Below, one piece after another: positions 44,544 to 52,722 of a stretch of 64,000 bases of DNA. Each line of letters starts with the position of its first letter. Within the stretch, counting starts at the first letter, position 1. Origin of the DNA: Sphingomonas kyeonggiensis (lineage in GTDB: Bacteria; Pseudomonadota; Alphaproteobacteria; Sphingomonadales; Sphingomonadaceae); assembly GCF_014196745.1 (NCBI RefSeq), contig NZ_JACIEH010000002.1:868383-932382 (forward strand), in the 5' to 3' direction. The translations under genes and the position numbers were made by a program. The notes under the pieces are model-generated. The model saw only the letters and a list, made by a program, of their open reading frames with translations, ran no database searches and had not been told where the DNA came from.

Positions 44544-45266
44544 GTGATCGACCTTACCGGAAAGACCGCGCTCGTGACCGCCGCCGCCCAGGGCATCGGC
44601 CGCGCTTCGGTGCTCGCCCTTGCCGCTGCCGGCGCGCGCGTGATCGCGACCGATATCGACGAAGCGCGGCTCGAGGGACTTGCGAGCGACCGCATCGAGA
44701 CGCGCCGGCTCGACGTGCTCGATCCCGCCGCCGTGGCCGCGCTTGCCGATGAGACGATCGACATCCTCTTCAACTGCGCCGGCGTCGTCCATGGCGGCAC
44801 GGCGCTGGAGACCAGCGACGCCGATCTCGATTTTGCCTGGCGGCTCAACGTGATGGCGCAGGTCCATACTTGCCAGGCGGTGCTGCCCGGCATGGCCGCG
44901 CGCGGGGGCGGGGCGATCATCAACATGTCGTCGATCGCGTCGAGCGTGAAGGGGGTGCCCAATCGCTTCGCCTATTCGGTGACGAAGGCGGCGGTGCTCG
45001 GCCTCACCAAGTCGATCGCCGCCGATTTCGTGGACAAGAACATCCGCGTCACTGCGATCTGCCCGGGCACGGTCGATACGCCCTCGCTGCAGGAGCGGCT
45101 CGGGGCGGGCGGAGACTATCAAAGCACGCGCGCGGCCTTCGTCGCGCGTCAGCCGATCGGCCGGCTCGGCACGCCGGAGGAGATTGCCGACCTGGTCGTC
45201 TATCTCGCCGGCGCGACCTACACCACCGGCCAGGCGCATGTCATCGATGGGGGCTGGGGCATATGA
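44544..45266 (+). CDS. SDR, 2-keto-3-deoxy-fuconate dehydrogenase paralogue
   Basis: A 240-residue short-chain dehydrogenase (TAAAQGIG, FNCAG, AYSVTK, GQAHVIDGGWGI). It shares SSxKGVPNRFxYxVTKAAVxGLTK and CPGTxxTPSLxERL with the fucose-operon SDR at 18306-19043, so it probably also oxidises a keto-deoxy sugar acid, perhaps of another deoxyhexose. GTG start at 44544 after AAGGA with six-base spacing. Its stop overlaps the next gene (ATGA). Confidence 0.85.
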   Translation: MIDLTGKTALVTAAAQGIGRASVLALAAAGARVIATDIDEARLEGLASDRIETRRLDVLDPAAVAALADETIDILFNCAGVVHGGTALETSDADLDFAWRLNVMAQVHTCQAVLPGMAARGGGAIINMSSIASSVKGVPNRFAYSVTKAAVLGLTKSIAADFVDKNIRVTAICPGTVDTPSLQERLGAGGDYQSTRAAFVARQPIGRLGTPEEIADLVVYLAGATYTTGQAHVIDGGWGI

Positions 45267-46309
45267 CCATGGACCGGCGAACGCTGCTTGGAAGCAGCGC
45301 GGGCGCGTTGCTGCTTCCGGGAGCCGCAAGGGCAGCCACGCGAGATCCTCTCACGCCCTATCGGACGCCGTACAAATATCCCAAGTTGATCCTCGGCGGA
45401 TCGGGCGTGCCCGGCAGCTTCGACGAGAAGGCCGTCGACTGCCCGTTCGTCTTTTCTGCCAACGGCAAATTCTACCTGACCTATGTCGGCTTCGACGGCA
45501 CCGGCTATCAGACCGGCATCTGTGAATCGACCAACCTGGTCGACTGGACTCGCAAGGGCGTGATCCTCGCGCGCGATCCCTCTGATCCGATCACCCGGTT
45601 CAATATCGCCTGCGCCTCGATCCTGCGCGAGAACGAGCTGCAATCGCCTGCCCGGCTGGTGAAGGTCGGCGGACGCTATGTCGCCGCGTGGCATGCCTAT
45701 CCCAATGCGGGCTACGAAGAGGGTGCCGCGGTGATCGGGCTCGCCTGGAGCGACGACCTGTTCCACTGGGAGCGCGGGCCGGTGATCCTGCGTGCCGAGG
45801 ACGGCGCCGAATGGGAACGCGGCGGGCTCTACAAGCCCTATCTCGTCAAGATCGGCGACACCTTCCACCTCTACTACAATGCCAAGACTACTGGCACGCC
45901 GTGGAAGGAGCAGACCGGTCTCGCGATCTCCAAGGACCTCAAGGCCTGGACGCGGCACCCGGCCAGCCCGCTGATCCGCAACGGGCCTGAAGGCGCGCCT
46001 GACTTCCGCTTCGCCAGTGACCCGGTGGTGGTCTCGCATCGCGGGCAATGGGGCATGTTCTATTTCGGGCTCGCCAAGGATGGTTTCGCGAGGGACCTGT
46101 TCGCGTTTGGTAACAGTCCGAGCAGCTTCACCAAGGCGGACGAGGTGCTGATCGACGTCGGTGCGCCGGGCGCGATCGACGAGAAATTCGCGCACAAGCC
46201 CGCGGTGATCTTCCACGACGGTGCGCTCTACCATTTCTACTGCGCGGTGAGCGGCAAATGGCCGAACGATGTGCGCGGGCTCGCGGTGGCGCGTTCGAAG
46301 CCCTGGTGA
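45263..46309 (+). CDS. beta-propeller glycosidase (GH43/GH117/GH130-like), Tat-exported
   Basis: A 348-residue protein with a twin-arginine leader (MTMDRRTLLGSSAGALLLPGAARA). The repeating strand pattern and segments DCPFVFSANGKFYLTYVGFDGTGYQTGICES, WERGGLYKPYLVKIGDTFHLYYNA and FASDPVVVSHRGQWGMFYFG are those of five-bladed beta-propeller glycosidases. Acidic residues after DC and near ERGG/DP are likely catalytic, but I cannot assign the GH family. Overlaps the SDR stop by ATGA. Substrate unknown. Confidence 0.75.
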   Translation: MTMDRRTLLGSSAGALLLPGAARAATRDPLTPYRTPYKYPKLILGGSGVPGSFDEKAVDCPFVFSANGKFYLTYVGFDGTGYQTGICESTNLVDWTRKGVILARDPSDPITRFNIACASILRENELQSPARLVKVGGRYVAAWHAYPNAGYEEGAAVIGLAWSDDLFHWERGPVILRAEDGAEWERGGLYKPYLVKIGDTFHLYYNAKTTGTPWKEQTGLAISKDLKAWTRHPASPLIRNGPEGAPDFRFASDPVVVSHRGQWGMFYFGLAKDGFARDLFAFGNSPSSFTKADEVLIDVGAPGAIDEKFAHKPAVIFHDGALYHFYCAVSGKWPNDVRGLAVARSKPW

Positions 46310-46311
46310 TC

Positions 46312-46328
46312 GATCAAAATATTTGATC
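46312..46328. promoter_or_regulatory. perfect palindrome upstream of the glycosidase promoter
   Basis: GATCAAAATATTTGATC is GATCAAA-N3-TTTGATC, starting two bases after the beta-propeller gene stop and ending 13 bp before the -35 box at 46342. It could be a second operator for that promoter; it is too A/T-rich for a terminator stem. Confidence 0.45.
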
Positions 46329-46341
46329 CCGAAAAACTTGT

Positions 46342-46397
46342 TTGACTCGGAAAAACTGCAGCAATAGCTTTGCTGAATAATCATATTAGAATATTAT
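46342..46397 (+). promoter_or_regulatory. promoter with A/T-rich operator, second copy
   Basis: TTGACT (46342-46347), 17-bp spacer, TAGCTT (46365-46370), then five bases later a 22-bp element (46376-46397) identical to that at 36904-36925. GTTTGACTCGG is shared around the -35 box, and some similarity continues downstream (TGTGGGAG). It would drive the glycosidase operon starting at 46489. Confidence 0.68.
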
Positions 46398-46488
46398 TGA
46401 TGCGGTGATGTGGGAGCCGGTGCCCAGCGAAGAGCGGGTGCCGAAGAGCGTTCCCACGCGGGCTGCCGCGCGAACAGGGAGAGGGATG

Positions 46489-48315
46489 ATGGCACACGCC
46501 CAATGGCGGTGGAGGCCGCTGCTTGTCTGCTTGAAACTCGCTGCTGCGCTGGCCGGTATCGGTGGCGGGTGCGTTGCCGCTTCGGCGGCGACGGTGGAAG
46601 GCACGCTCCAGCAATGGCGCGATGTACGGTTGAGCTTTGCGGGGCCCAAGACAAGCGAAACCGCCGAAACCAATCCCTTCAGCGACTATCGGCTGAACGT
46701 CACCTTCACCAACGGCAGCAAGACCTATGTCGTACCCGGCTATTTCGCCGCGGACGGCAATGCCGCCGAGACCAGTGCGACCGAGGGCAGCGTTTGGCGC
46801 GTCCATTTCGTGCCCGACGAGGCGGGCACCTGGACCTATCAGGTATCCTTCCGCACGGGGAAGGACGTAGCGGCCAGCCAGGATCCCGGCGCCGGCACCG
46901 GCGTCTCGATCGATGGCGAGAAGGGCACGCTCCAGATTGCAGCGGCGGACAAGTCTGGCCGCAACAAGCTCGACAACGGCATGCTCCAATATGTCGGCCA
47001 GCACTTCCTGCGCTATTCGGGAAGCGGGAAATATTTCGTGATGGCGGGTTCGCAGAGCCCGGAGAATTTCCTCGCCTATTACCAGTTCGACAACACCAAG
47101 GATTTTCGCGGGGCGAAAGGCTTCGCGACCGAGGACCAGCTCCACCATTACGACCCGCATGTTCGTGACTGGAAGCCCGGCGATCCGACCTGGCAGGGCG
47201 GCAAGGGCAAGGGGATCATCGGCGCGCTCAACTATCTCGCGTCGAAGGGGATGAACTCCTTCTACACGCTGACGATGAACAACTACGGCGATGCCATGGA
47301 TATCAATCCATGGGTCTCGTACGACGCGCATACCCGCTATGACGTGTCGAAGCTGGCCCAGTGGGAAATCGTGTTCTCGCACATGGACCGGCTGGGCATG
47401 CAGGTCATGCTGATCACCCAGGAAGAGGAAGGCGAGCAGACGCTCGGCAAGCTCGGGGTGGAGCGGCGGATCTATTATCGCGAGCTGATCGCACGCTTCG
47501 CGCATCATCGCGGCGTGATCTGGGATCTCGACGAGGAGATGGACCGGTTCCGCTATTTCACGACGCAAGATATCGAGGAAATCTCCAACTACATCAAGGC
47601 GCTGGACCCCTGGAAGCACCCGATCCAGTATGTCCAGTGGAAGGCGGAGATGATCGCCGACGACAAGACCTATGGTCGGCTGCTCGGCTTCAGGAATTTC
47701 GACGCGACCGCGCTCCAGCACGATCCCGAGAACACCCATGCCGAGACGATCAAGTGGCTCGACAAGTCGGCTGCTGCCGGACACCCATGGCTGGTCCAGC
47801 TGATCGAGATGAACCCGGGCGTGCGCACCGATATCGAGGATCCCGGACACGACAAGGTGCGCAAGCTGGCGATCTGGGGCCATTACATGGCCGGCGGCAC
47901 GGGGACGATGTTCTTCTTCACCGACCCGATCGGCGATCTCAACATGGAGGATTTCCGCAGTCGCAATCAGCTGTTCGATCTGATCCGGTACGCGCATGAT
48001 TTCGTCAGCACCTATCTGCCGGTCACCGAGATGAAGCATGCCGACGCGCTGACCCCGGCGACCGATGACTATGTGCTGGCCAAGCCGGGCGCGGTCTATG
48101 CGGTCTATCTGCCCGAAGGCGGCACGACCACACTGGACCTGTCGGCGGCAGCGGGGTCGTTCGAAGTCAAATGGTACAATCCGCGGACTGGCGGCGCGTT
48201 GCAGAATGGCAGCGTGCGGACCGTCCAGGGTGGCGCTGCCGTTGCGCTCGGCACCGCGCCGAAGGGCGCCGCCGGCGACTGGGCCGTGCTCGTCCGCAAG
48301 ACCGGCAAGCGCTGA
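46489..48315 (+). CDS. DUF5060-type putative glycoside hydrolase, secreted
   Basis: A 608-residue secreted protein (start at 46489 after GGGAGAGGG; ATG at 46486 is equally possible). After the signal sequence comes a beta-sandwich resembling DUF5060 (about 35-130: WRDVRLSFAGP, VVPGYFAADG). A barrel-like domain follows with FYTLTMNNYG, VIWDLDEEMDRF (Glu349/350) and LVQLIEMNPG, and then a C-terminal sandwich like the collagen-binding domain found in DUF4038 enzymes. This layout is seen in putative plant-glycan hydrolases. The acidic residues are candidate catalytic groups; activity is not assigned. Confidence 0.72.
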   Translation: MAHAQWRWRPLLVCLKLAAALAGIGGGCVAASAATVEGTLQQWRDVRLSFAGPKTSETAETNPFSDYRLNVTFTNGSKTYVVPGYFAADGNAAETSATEGSVWRVHFVPDEAGTWTYQVSFRTGKDVAASQDPGAGTGVSIDGEKGTLQIAAADKSGRNKLDNGMLQYVGQHFLRYSGSGKYFVMAGSQSPENFLAYYQFDNTKDFRGAKGFATEDQLHHYDPHVRDWKPGDPTWQGGKGKGIIGALNYLASKGMNSFYTLTMNNYGDAMDINPWVSYDAHTRYDVSKLAQWEIVFSHMDRLGMQVMLITQEEEGEQTLGKLGVERRIYYRELIARFAHHRGVIWDLDEEMDRFRYFTTQDIEEISNYIKALDPWKHPIQYVQWKAEMIADDKTYGRLLGFRNFDATALQHDPENTHAETIKWLDKSAAAGHPWLVQLIEMNPGVRTDIEDPGHDKVRKLAIWGHYMAGGTGTMFFFTDPIGDLNMEDFRSRNQLFDLIRYAHDFVSTYLPVTEMKHADALTPATDDYVLAKPGAVYAVYLPEGGTTTLDLSAAAGSFEVKWYNPRTGGALQNGSVRTVQGGAAVALGTAPKGAAGDWAVLVRKTGKR

Positions 48316-48328
48316 GGAGATCAGGGAC

Positions 48329-48781
48329 ATGAACAGGCATCTACTCACGCTCGGAGCCCTGCTGCTCTCGCCTGCGGCCTTCGCGCAGGAAGGGGGTGGC
48401 GGCGCGGAAGTCGTGTCGCCGATGAACAGCAGCATGCTGGTCAAGATGAACACCTCCATCAGCACGACCAGCAGCAAGCCGGGTGACCGGATTACCGGCA
48501 TGCTGATCGATCCGCGCGAGCTGCGCGGCGTGGTGATCGAGGGTAAGGTCGATCGCGCCGATCACGCGATCCTTGGCTTCTCATTCGATCGGATCATCGT
48601 CGGCGGGAAAGTGATCCCGATCCAGTCGCACCTCGTGTCGCTCACCAGCTCGAAGGGCAATGAAGGGCGCGACGATCTCGATAACCGGATCCGCATCGAA
48701 GGCGTCGGCATCATCGCCTTCGGCACTGCCACAGCAGTCGATGAAGGCGCGGAAGTTCGCATCACCGCGTGGAAGCGGTGA
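48329..48781 (+). CDS. small secreted protein of unknown function
   Basis: A 150-residue protein with a signal peptide (MNRHLLTLGALLLSPAAFAQ) and a short glycine-rich linker, then a compact beta-rich domain (SSKPGDRITGMLIDP, GVVIEGKVDRADHAILGFSFDRIIVGGKVIPIQ). The pattern resembles the outer beta-barrel domain of VirB10/TrbI-like proteins, but that is only a visual likeness. It lies 13 bp after the DUF5060 gene and about 26 bp before the fucosidase, so it belongs to the glycosidase operon. Confidence 0.7.
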   Translation: MNRHLLTLGALLLSPAAFAQEGGGGAEVVSPMNSSMLVKMNTSISTTSSKPGDRITGMLIDPRELRGVVIEGKVDRADHAILGFSFDRIIVGGKVIPIQSHLVSLTSSKGNEGRDDLDNRIRIEGVGIIAFGTATAVDEGAEVRITAWKR

Positions 48782-48807
48782 GCTACAGGATCATGGAGAA
48801 GACCAGG

Positions 48808-50403
48808 ATGATATCGGGCAAGCGCGTGTTCGGCGCATCGGTGGCGATGGCCGCGCTGGCACTGGCGGTGCCTGCGGAGGCGCAGGTGCCGGGCTATGAA
48901 GCCAAAGTCGATGCCAAGCTGAAGCAGGTAAAGGCGGGGATCGCCAAGGGGCCGTTCAAGTCGGACTGGGACGCGCTGCGCGGCAAGTATCGCACGCCCG
49001 ACTGGTTCCGCGACGCCAAGTTCGGCATCTTCATCCATTGGGGGCCGTACTCGGTCCCGGCATTCGCCAATGAATGGTATTCGCGCAACATGTACGTGCC
49101 CGGCAACGCCGCGTACAAGCATCATGTCGAGACCTACGGCCCGCAGTCGAAGTTCGGCTACAAGGACTTCATTCCGCAGTTCAAGGCAGAGAAGTTCGAT
49201 CCGGCGGCTTGGGTGAAGCTCTTTCAGCAGGCCGGCGCCAAATATGTCGTGCCGGTCGCCGAGCATTGCGACGGCTTTGCGATGTACGCGTCCGACTTCA
49301 CCGAATGGGACGCCTCCAAGATGGGGCCCAAGCGCGACACCACCGGCGAGATCGCCAGGGCGGCGCGGGCCGCGGGCATGCATTTCGGTCTGTCCTCGCA
49401 CCGCGCCGAGCATTGGTGGTGGTACTATATGGGCCGCACCTTCGATTCCGACGTGAACGACCCGAAGAATGACGGCCTGTACGGCCCCGCGGCGCCGATG
49501 GGCCTGCCGGCCGACAAGCCGGAGAGCTGGCCCGATGGCGGCCAGCTCCAGACCTGGATGCCGCCGAACAAGGCGTTCCTCAACGACTGGATGGCGCGTA
49601 CCTCGGAGCTGGTCGACAAGTACAAGCCGGAGCTGATCTATTTTGACTGGTGGACTGCGGCGCCTTCGTTCGAGCCGCTGATGCGCGACACCGCAGCCTA
49701 TTACTACAACCGCTCGGCGGGCTGGGGCCAGCAGGGGATCATCGCGTACAAGGGCGGCCAGTTCGCCGAAGGCAGCGCGCTGTTCGACATGGAGCGCGGC
49801 AAGACCGATGCGCTCAAGCTGACGCCCTGGCAGTCCGACACCTCCGTGAGCGTGCACAGCTGGGGCTATGCCAAGGATGACAGCTACCGCACGGCGCAGT
49901 CGCTGATCTCCGACCTGATCGACATCGTCAGCAAGAACGGCAATCTGTTGCTCAACGTAGGCCCCAGGGCCGACGGGACGATCCCCGACGAGATCGCCCA
50001 GGTGCTGCAGGGCATGGGCGGCTGGCTGAAGGTGAATGGCGAGGCGATCTACGGCACGCGCCCGTTCCAGTTCTTCGGCGAGGGGCCGACCAAGTCGGGC
50101 CAGGTCCGCGTCGGTGGGCAGGTCGAGGAATCGGCGGTGAAGGGCTACACACCCGCCGACATCCGCTTCACCACCAAGGGCGACAATCTCTACGCGCTGG
50201 GGCTGTCGCGGCCGCAGGACGGCGCAGTGCTGATCAAGACGCTCTACGCCGGCACGCCCTATCTGGCGGCACCGATCAAGAGCATCGCACTGCTGGGTGG
50301 CGGCAAGGTCGAGTGGGAGCAGACCCCCAAGGGCCTGCGCATCACGCTGCCGGCGGTTGGCGACGGGGCCTATCCCTACGCGCTCCGCATCCGCACGCGC
50401 TGA
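48808..50403 (+). CDS. GH29 alpha-L-fucosidase, secreted
   Basis: A 531-residue GH29 enzyme that releases alpha-linked L-fucose. Signal peptide MISGKRVFGASVAMAALALAVPAEAQ from the ATG at 48808 (upstream in-frame ATG at 48793 possible). Substrate pocket FGIFIHWGPYSVPAFANEWYSR and AEHCDGFAMY; nucleophile Asp280 in ELIYFDWW. The C-terminal beta-sandwich ends the protein. The acid/base cannot be fixed by eye, as usual in GH29. It supplies fucose for the FucP pathway at 17-24 kb. Confidence 0.93.
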   Translation: MISGKRVFGASVAMAALALAVPAEAQVPGYEAKVDAKLKQVKAGIAKGPFKSDWDALRGKYRTPDWFRDAKFGIFIHWGPYSVPAFANEWYSRNMYVPGNAAYKHHVETYGPQSKFGYKDFIPQFKAEKFDPAAWVKLFQQAGAKYVVPVAEHCDGFAMYASDFTEWDASKMGPKRDTTGEIARAARAAGMHFGLSSHRAEHWWWYYMGRTFDSDVNDPKNDGLYGPAAPMGLPADKPESWPDGGQLQTWMPPNKAFLNDWMARTSELVDKYKPELIYFDWWTAAPSFEPLMRDTAAYYYNRSAGWGQQGIIAYKGGQFAEGSALFDMERGKTDALKLTPWQSDTSVSVHSWGYAKDDSYRTAQSLISDLIDIVSKNGNLLLNVGPRADGTIPDEIAQVLQGMGGWLKVNGEAIYGTRPFQFFGEGPTKSGQVRVGGQVEESAVKGYTPADIRFTTKGDNLYALGLSRPQDGAVLIKTLYAGTPYLAAPIKSIALLGGGKVEWEQTPKGLRITLPAVGDGAYPYALRIRTR

Positions 50404-50465
50404 AATCAACGAAAGGCACGGCCGGGCCAAGCGCACCGGCCGGCCGACAATCAGGGGAAGATATC

Positions 50466-52676
50466 ATGAAGCGGTTCGCCTGCCTGTTCACCGCCGCCGC
50501 ACTTGCGGGAACGGCGCTCACTTCGCCTGCCTCGGCGCAGGACATTCCGATGCAGCCCTTCCCGGTGGATCATGAGGCGCGGGTAGATTCCGGCGCCGAT
50601 GCCCGCTTCCTGCTCGATGGGCCGGCGGGGAAGTACGGCTTCATCAAGGCGCGCGACGGCCATCTCTATCGCGGCGACGGCAAGCGCTTCCGCTGCTGGG
50701 GCGTCAACCTGACCGGCTGGACGATCGGCGGCGAGGAAATCCCTTCGCACAAGGATGCAGAGACCTATGCCAATGCACTGGCGCGGCTGGGGGTGAACTG
50801 CGTCCGCATGCACTTCCTCGACCGGCCCGACACGCCGGACCAGATGCGCAACGAAGGCACGGGAGGCCCGGTCACCCACGGCCCGCGCGGCCTGATCCGC
50901 GGCGATGTGAACAATAGCCGGGAGATCAATCCCGAGCGGATGGAGCGGCTCGATTACTGGTTCGCGCAGCTCAAGAAGAACGGCATCTACGTCAACTTCA
51001 ACCTGAATGTCGGCCGCGTCTTCAAGTCGGGCGACGGCGTGCCCGACGTCGATCTGATCAACAACGCCAAGGCCTTCACCTATTTCGGCCCGGAGCTGGT
51101 CGCGCTGCAGAAGGAATATGCAAAGCAGCTGCTCGGCCACACCAACCAATATACCGGGCTGCGCTACGCCGACGATCCGGCGGTGATGACCGTCGAGGTG
51201 GTCAACGAGAATTCGGTGCTCGAATTCTGGATGCGTAACTGGCTGCGCGGCGAACGGGTGAAGGGCGGGGCCAACTACCAGCTCGACATGACGCCGCATT
51301 ACCAGGCGCTGCTGGTGAGCATGTACAATAGCTGGCTCGCCAAGAACCGCACGGCTGCCCAGGTCGCCGAGCTGCACCGGATCGCGGGCGTTACGGCGGA
51401 CAAGCCGGTACCGTTCATGCGCCGCGGCGATCACCCTGACGCGCCGCGCCTGCGGCTCGATGCCGAGCTGGCCTTCCTGACCCAGGTCGAGATCGACTTC
51501 CACGCTGACATGAAGCACTTCCTGAAAGACGAGCTGGGCGTGAAGTCGCCGATCGTGCCGATGGCGGACCACACTTATTTCATCGCCAACCAGCCGCTGA
51601 TGCGCACTGCGCTCAAGGGCGACATCGTCGATGCGCATGTCTATTGGCAGCACCCCGCGATCTATGGCCGGCGCAACGAGCCGATGGTCAACAGCCCCGA
51701 GCTGTCGATCATCCAGAAGCTCGCGCGCAGCACTGCTGTCGGCAAGCCGTTCACGGTCAGCGAGGTCAACCACCCGTTCCCGAGCGAATATGGCTCGGAG
51801 ATGATCCCGATCCTCGCCTCCTATGCGGCGCTGCAGGATTGGGACGGGATCTTCTTCTACACGTTCGAGACCAAGATCAGCGGCGAGTGGAAGCCGGCGA
51901 TCGCCGACCATTTCGACATGACGCTCGATCCGGTGAAGATGGCGCAGATGCCGGCGGGGGCGATGATCTTCCTGCGCGGGGACGTTTCTGCGGCGAAGAC
52001 GGTGCTGACGCGCTCCTATTCGACCGACCAGATCAGCGAGGCGTCGCGCCTGCCGCGGGCGGAGATGCCCTATTACACGCCGGGCTTCGACAAGATGATC
52101 CCGCTGGTCCATGGCTCGCGGGTCTCGTGCCTCGATTGCAAGCCGAGTCTGCCCGCGCCGCTGCCGCCCGCGAACCCTATCGTGTCGGACACGAAGGAGC
52201 TGAGCTGGAAGACCTCGGACGGCAAGGACGGAATCGTCAGTGTCGATACGCCGCGCAGCCAGGCGCTGGTCGGCTTCGTCCGTGACAATGCCAAGGTGCA
52301 GACCCGCAACCTCTCGGCCGAGATCAAGAACGACTTTGCGACGATCACTTTGTCGTCACTCGACGGCAAGCCGATCAACCTGTCGAACCGGCTGCTGCTC
52401 ACCACCACGAGCCGGACCGAGAACACCGGCGCGAAGTGGGACGAGCGCGGCGCGATGCTGACCGAATGGGGCACCGCGCCGACGCTGATCGAGCCGGTCA
52501 CCGGCTGGATTCAGCTCAAGGACCTGGAAGGCGCGATCGGGGTGTTCGCCCAGCCGCTGGACGGGGCGGCGCGGCCGATCGGCAAGGAGATCTCCGGCAA
52601 GATGATCGAGCCGGGCTGGGAGATCCGCGTGGGGGCGCCGGCGACGACCAGCTACCTGATCCGGGTTGAGCGCTGA
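50466..52676 (+). CDS. clan GH-A glycoside hydrolase, family unassigned, secreted
   Basis: A 736-residue protein with signal peptide MKRFACLFTAAALAGTALTSPASAQ. The (beta/alpha)8 domain shows the clan GH-A signature: RCWGVNLTGW, LGVNCVRMHFLD, Asn247-Glu248 in VEVVNENS (acid/base) and Glu433 in TVSEVNHPFPSEY (nucleophile). About 220 C-terminal residues form beta domains. It is GH5-like but larger than usual, and I cannot place it in a family with confidence. GGGGAAG ribosome site; 62 bp after the fucosidase, same operon. Confidence 0.82.
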   Translation: MKRFACLFTAAALAGTALTSPASAQDIPMQPFPVDHEARVDSGADARFLLDGPAGKYGFIKARDGHLYRGDGKRFRCWGVNLTGWTIGGEEIPSHKDAETYANALARLGVNCVRMHFLDRPDTPDQMRNEGTGGPVTHGPRGLIRGDVNNSREINPERMERLDYWFAQLKKNGIYVNFNLNVGRVFKSGDGVPDVDLINNAKAFTYFGPELVALQKEYAKQLLGHTNQYTGLRYADDPAVMTVEVVNENSVLEFWMRNWLRGERVKGGANYQLDMTPHYQALLVSMYNSWLAKNRTAAQVAELHRIAGVTADKPVPFMRRGDHPDAPRLRLDAELAFLTQVEIDFHADMKHFLKDELGVKSPIVPMADHTYFIANQPLMRTALKGDIVDAHVYWQHPAIYGRRNEPMVNSPELSIIQKLARSTAVGKPFTVSEVNHPFPSEYGSEMIPILASYAALQDWDGIFFYTFETKISGEWKPAIADHFDMTLDPVKMAQMPAGAMIFLRGDVSAAKTVLTRSYSTDQISEASRLPRAEMPYYTPGFDKMIPLVHGSRVSCLDCKPSLPAPLPPANPIVSDTKELSWKTSDGKDGIVSVDTPRSQALVGFVRDNAKVQTRNLSAEIKNDFATITLSSLDGKPINLSNRLLLTTTSRTENTGAKWDERGAMLTEWGTAPTLIEPVTGWIQLKDLEGAIGVFAQPLDGAARPIGKEISGKMIEPGWEIRVGAPATTSYLIRVER

Positions 52677-52686
52677 GGCTCGAAGC

Positions 52687-52709
52687 CCTCTCTCCAAAGG
52701 GGAGAGGGA
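52687..52709. terminator. hairpin between convergent genes
   Basis: CCCTCTCTCC / GGGGAGAGGG stem (one G-T pair) with an AAA loop, 10 bp after the plus-strand stop and 13 bp before the convergent gene's stop. It is close to a common dispersed hairpin of GC-rich genomes and has no T-run. Confidence 0.5.
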
Positions 52710-52722
52710 GAAAGATGCCCAG

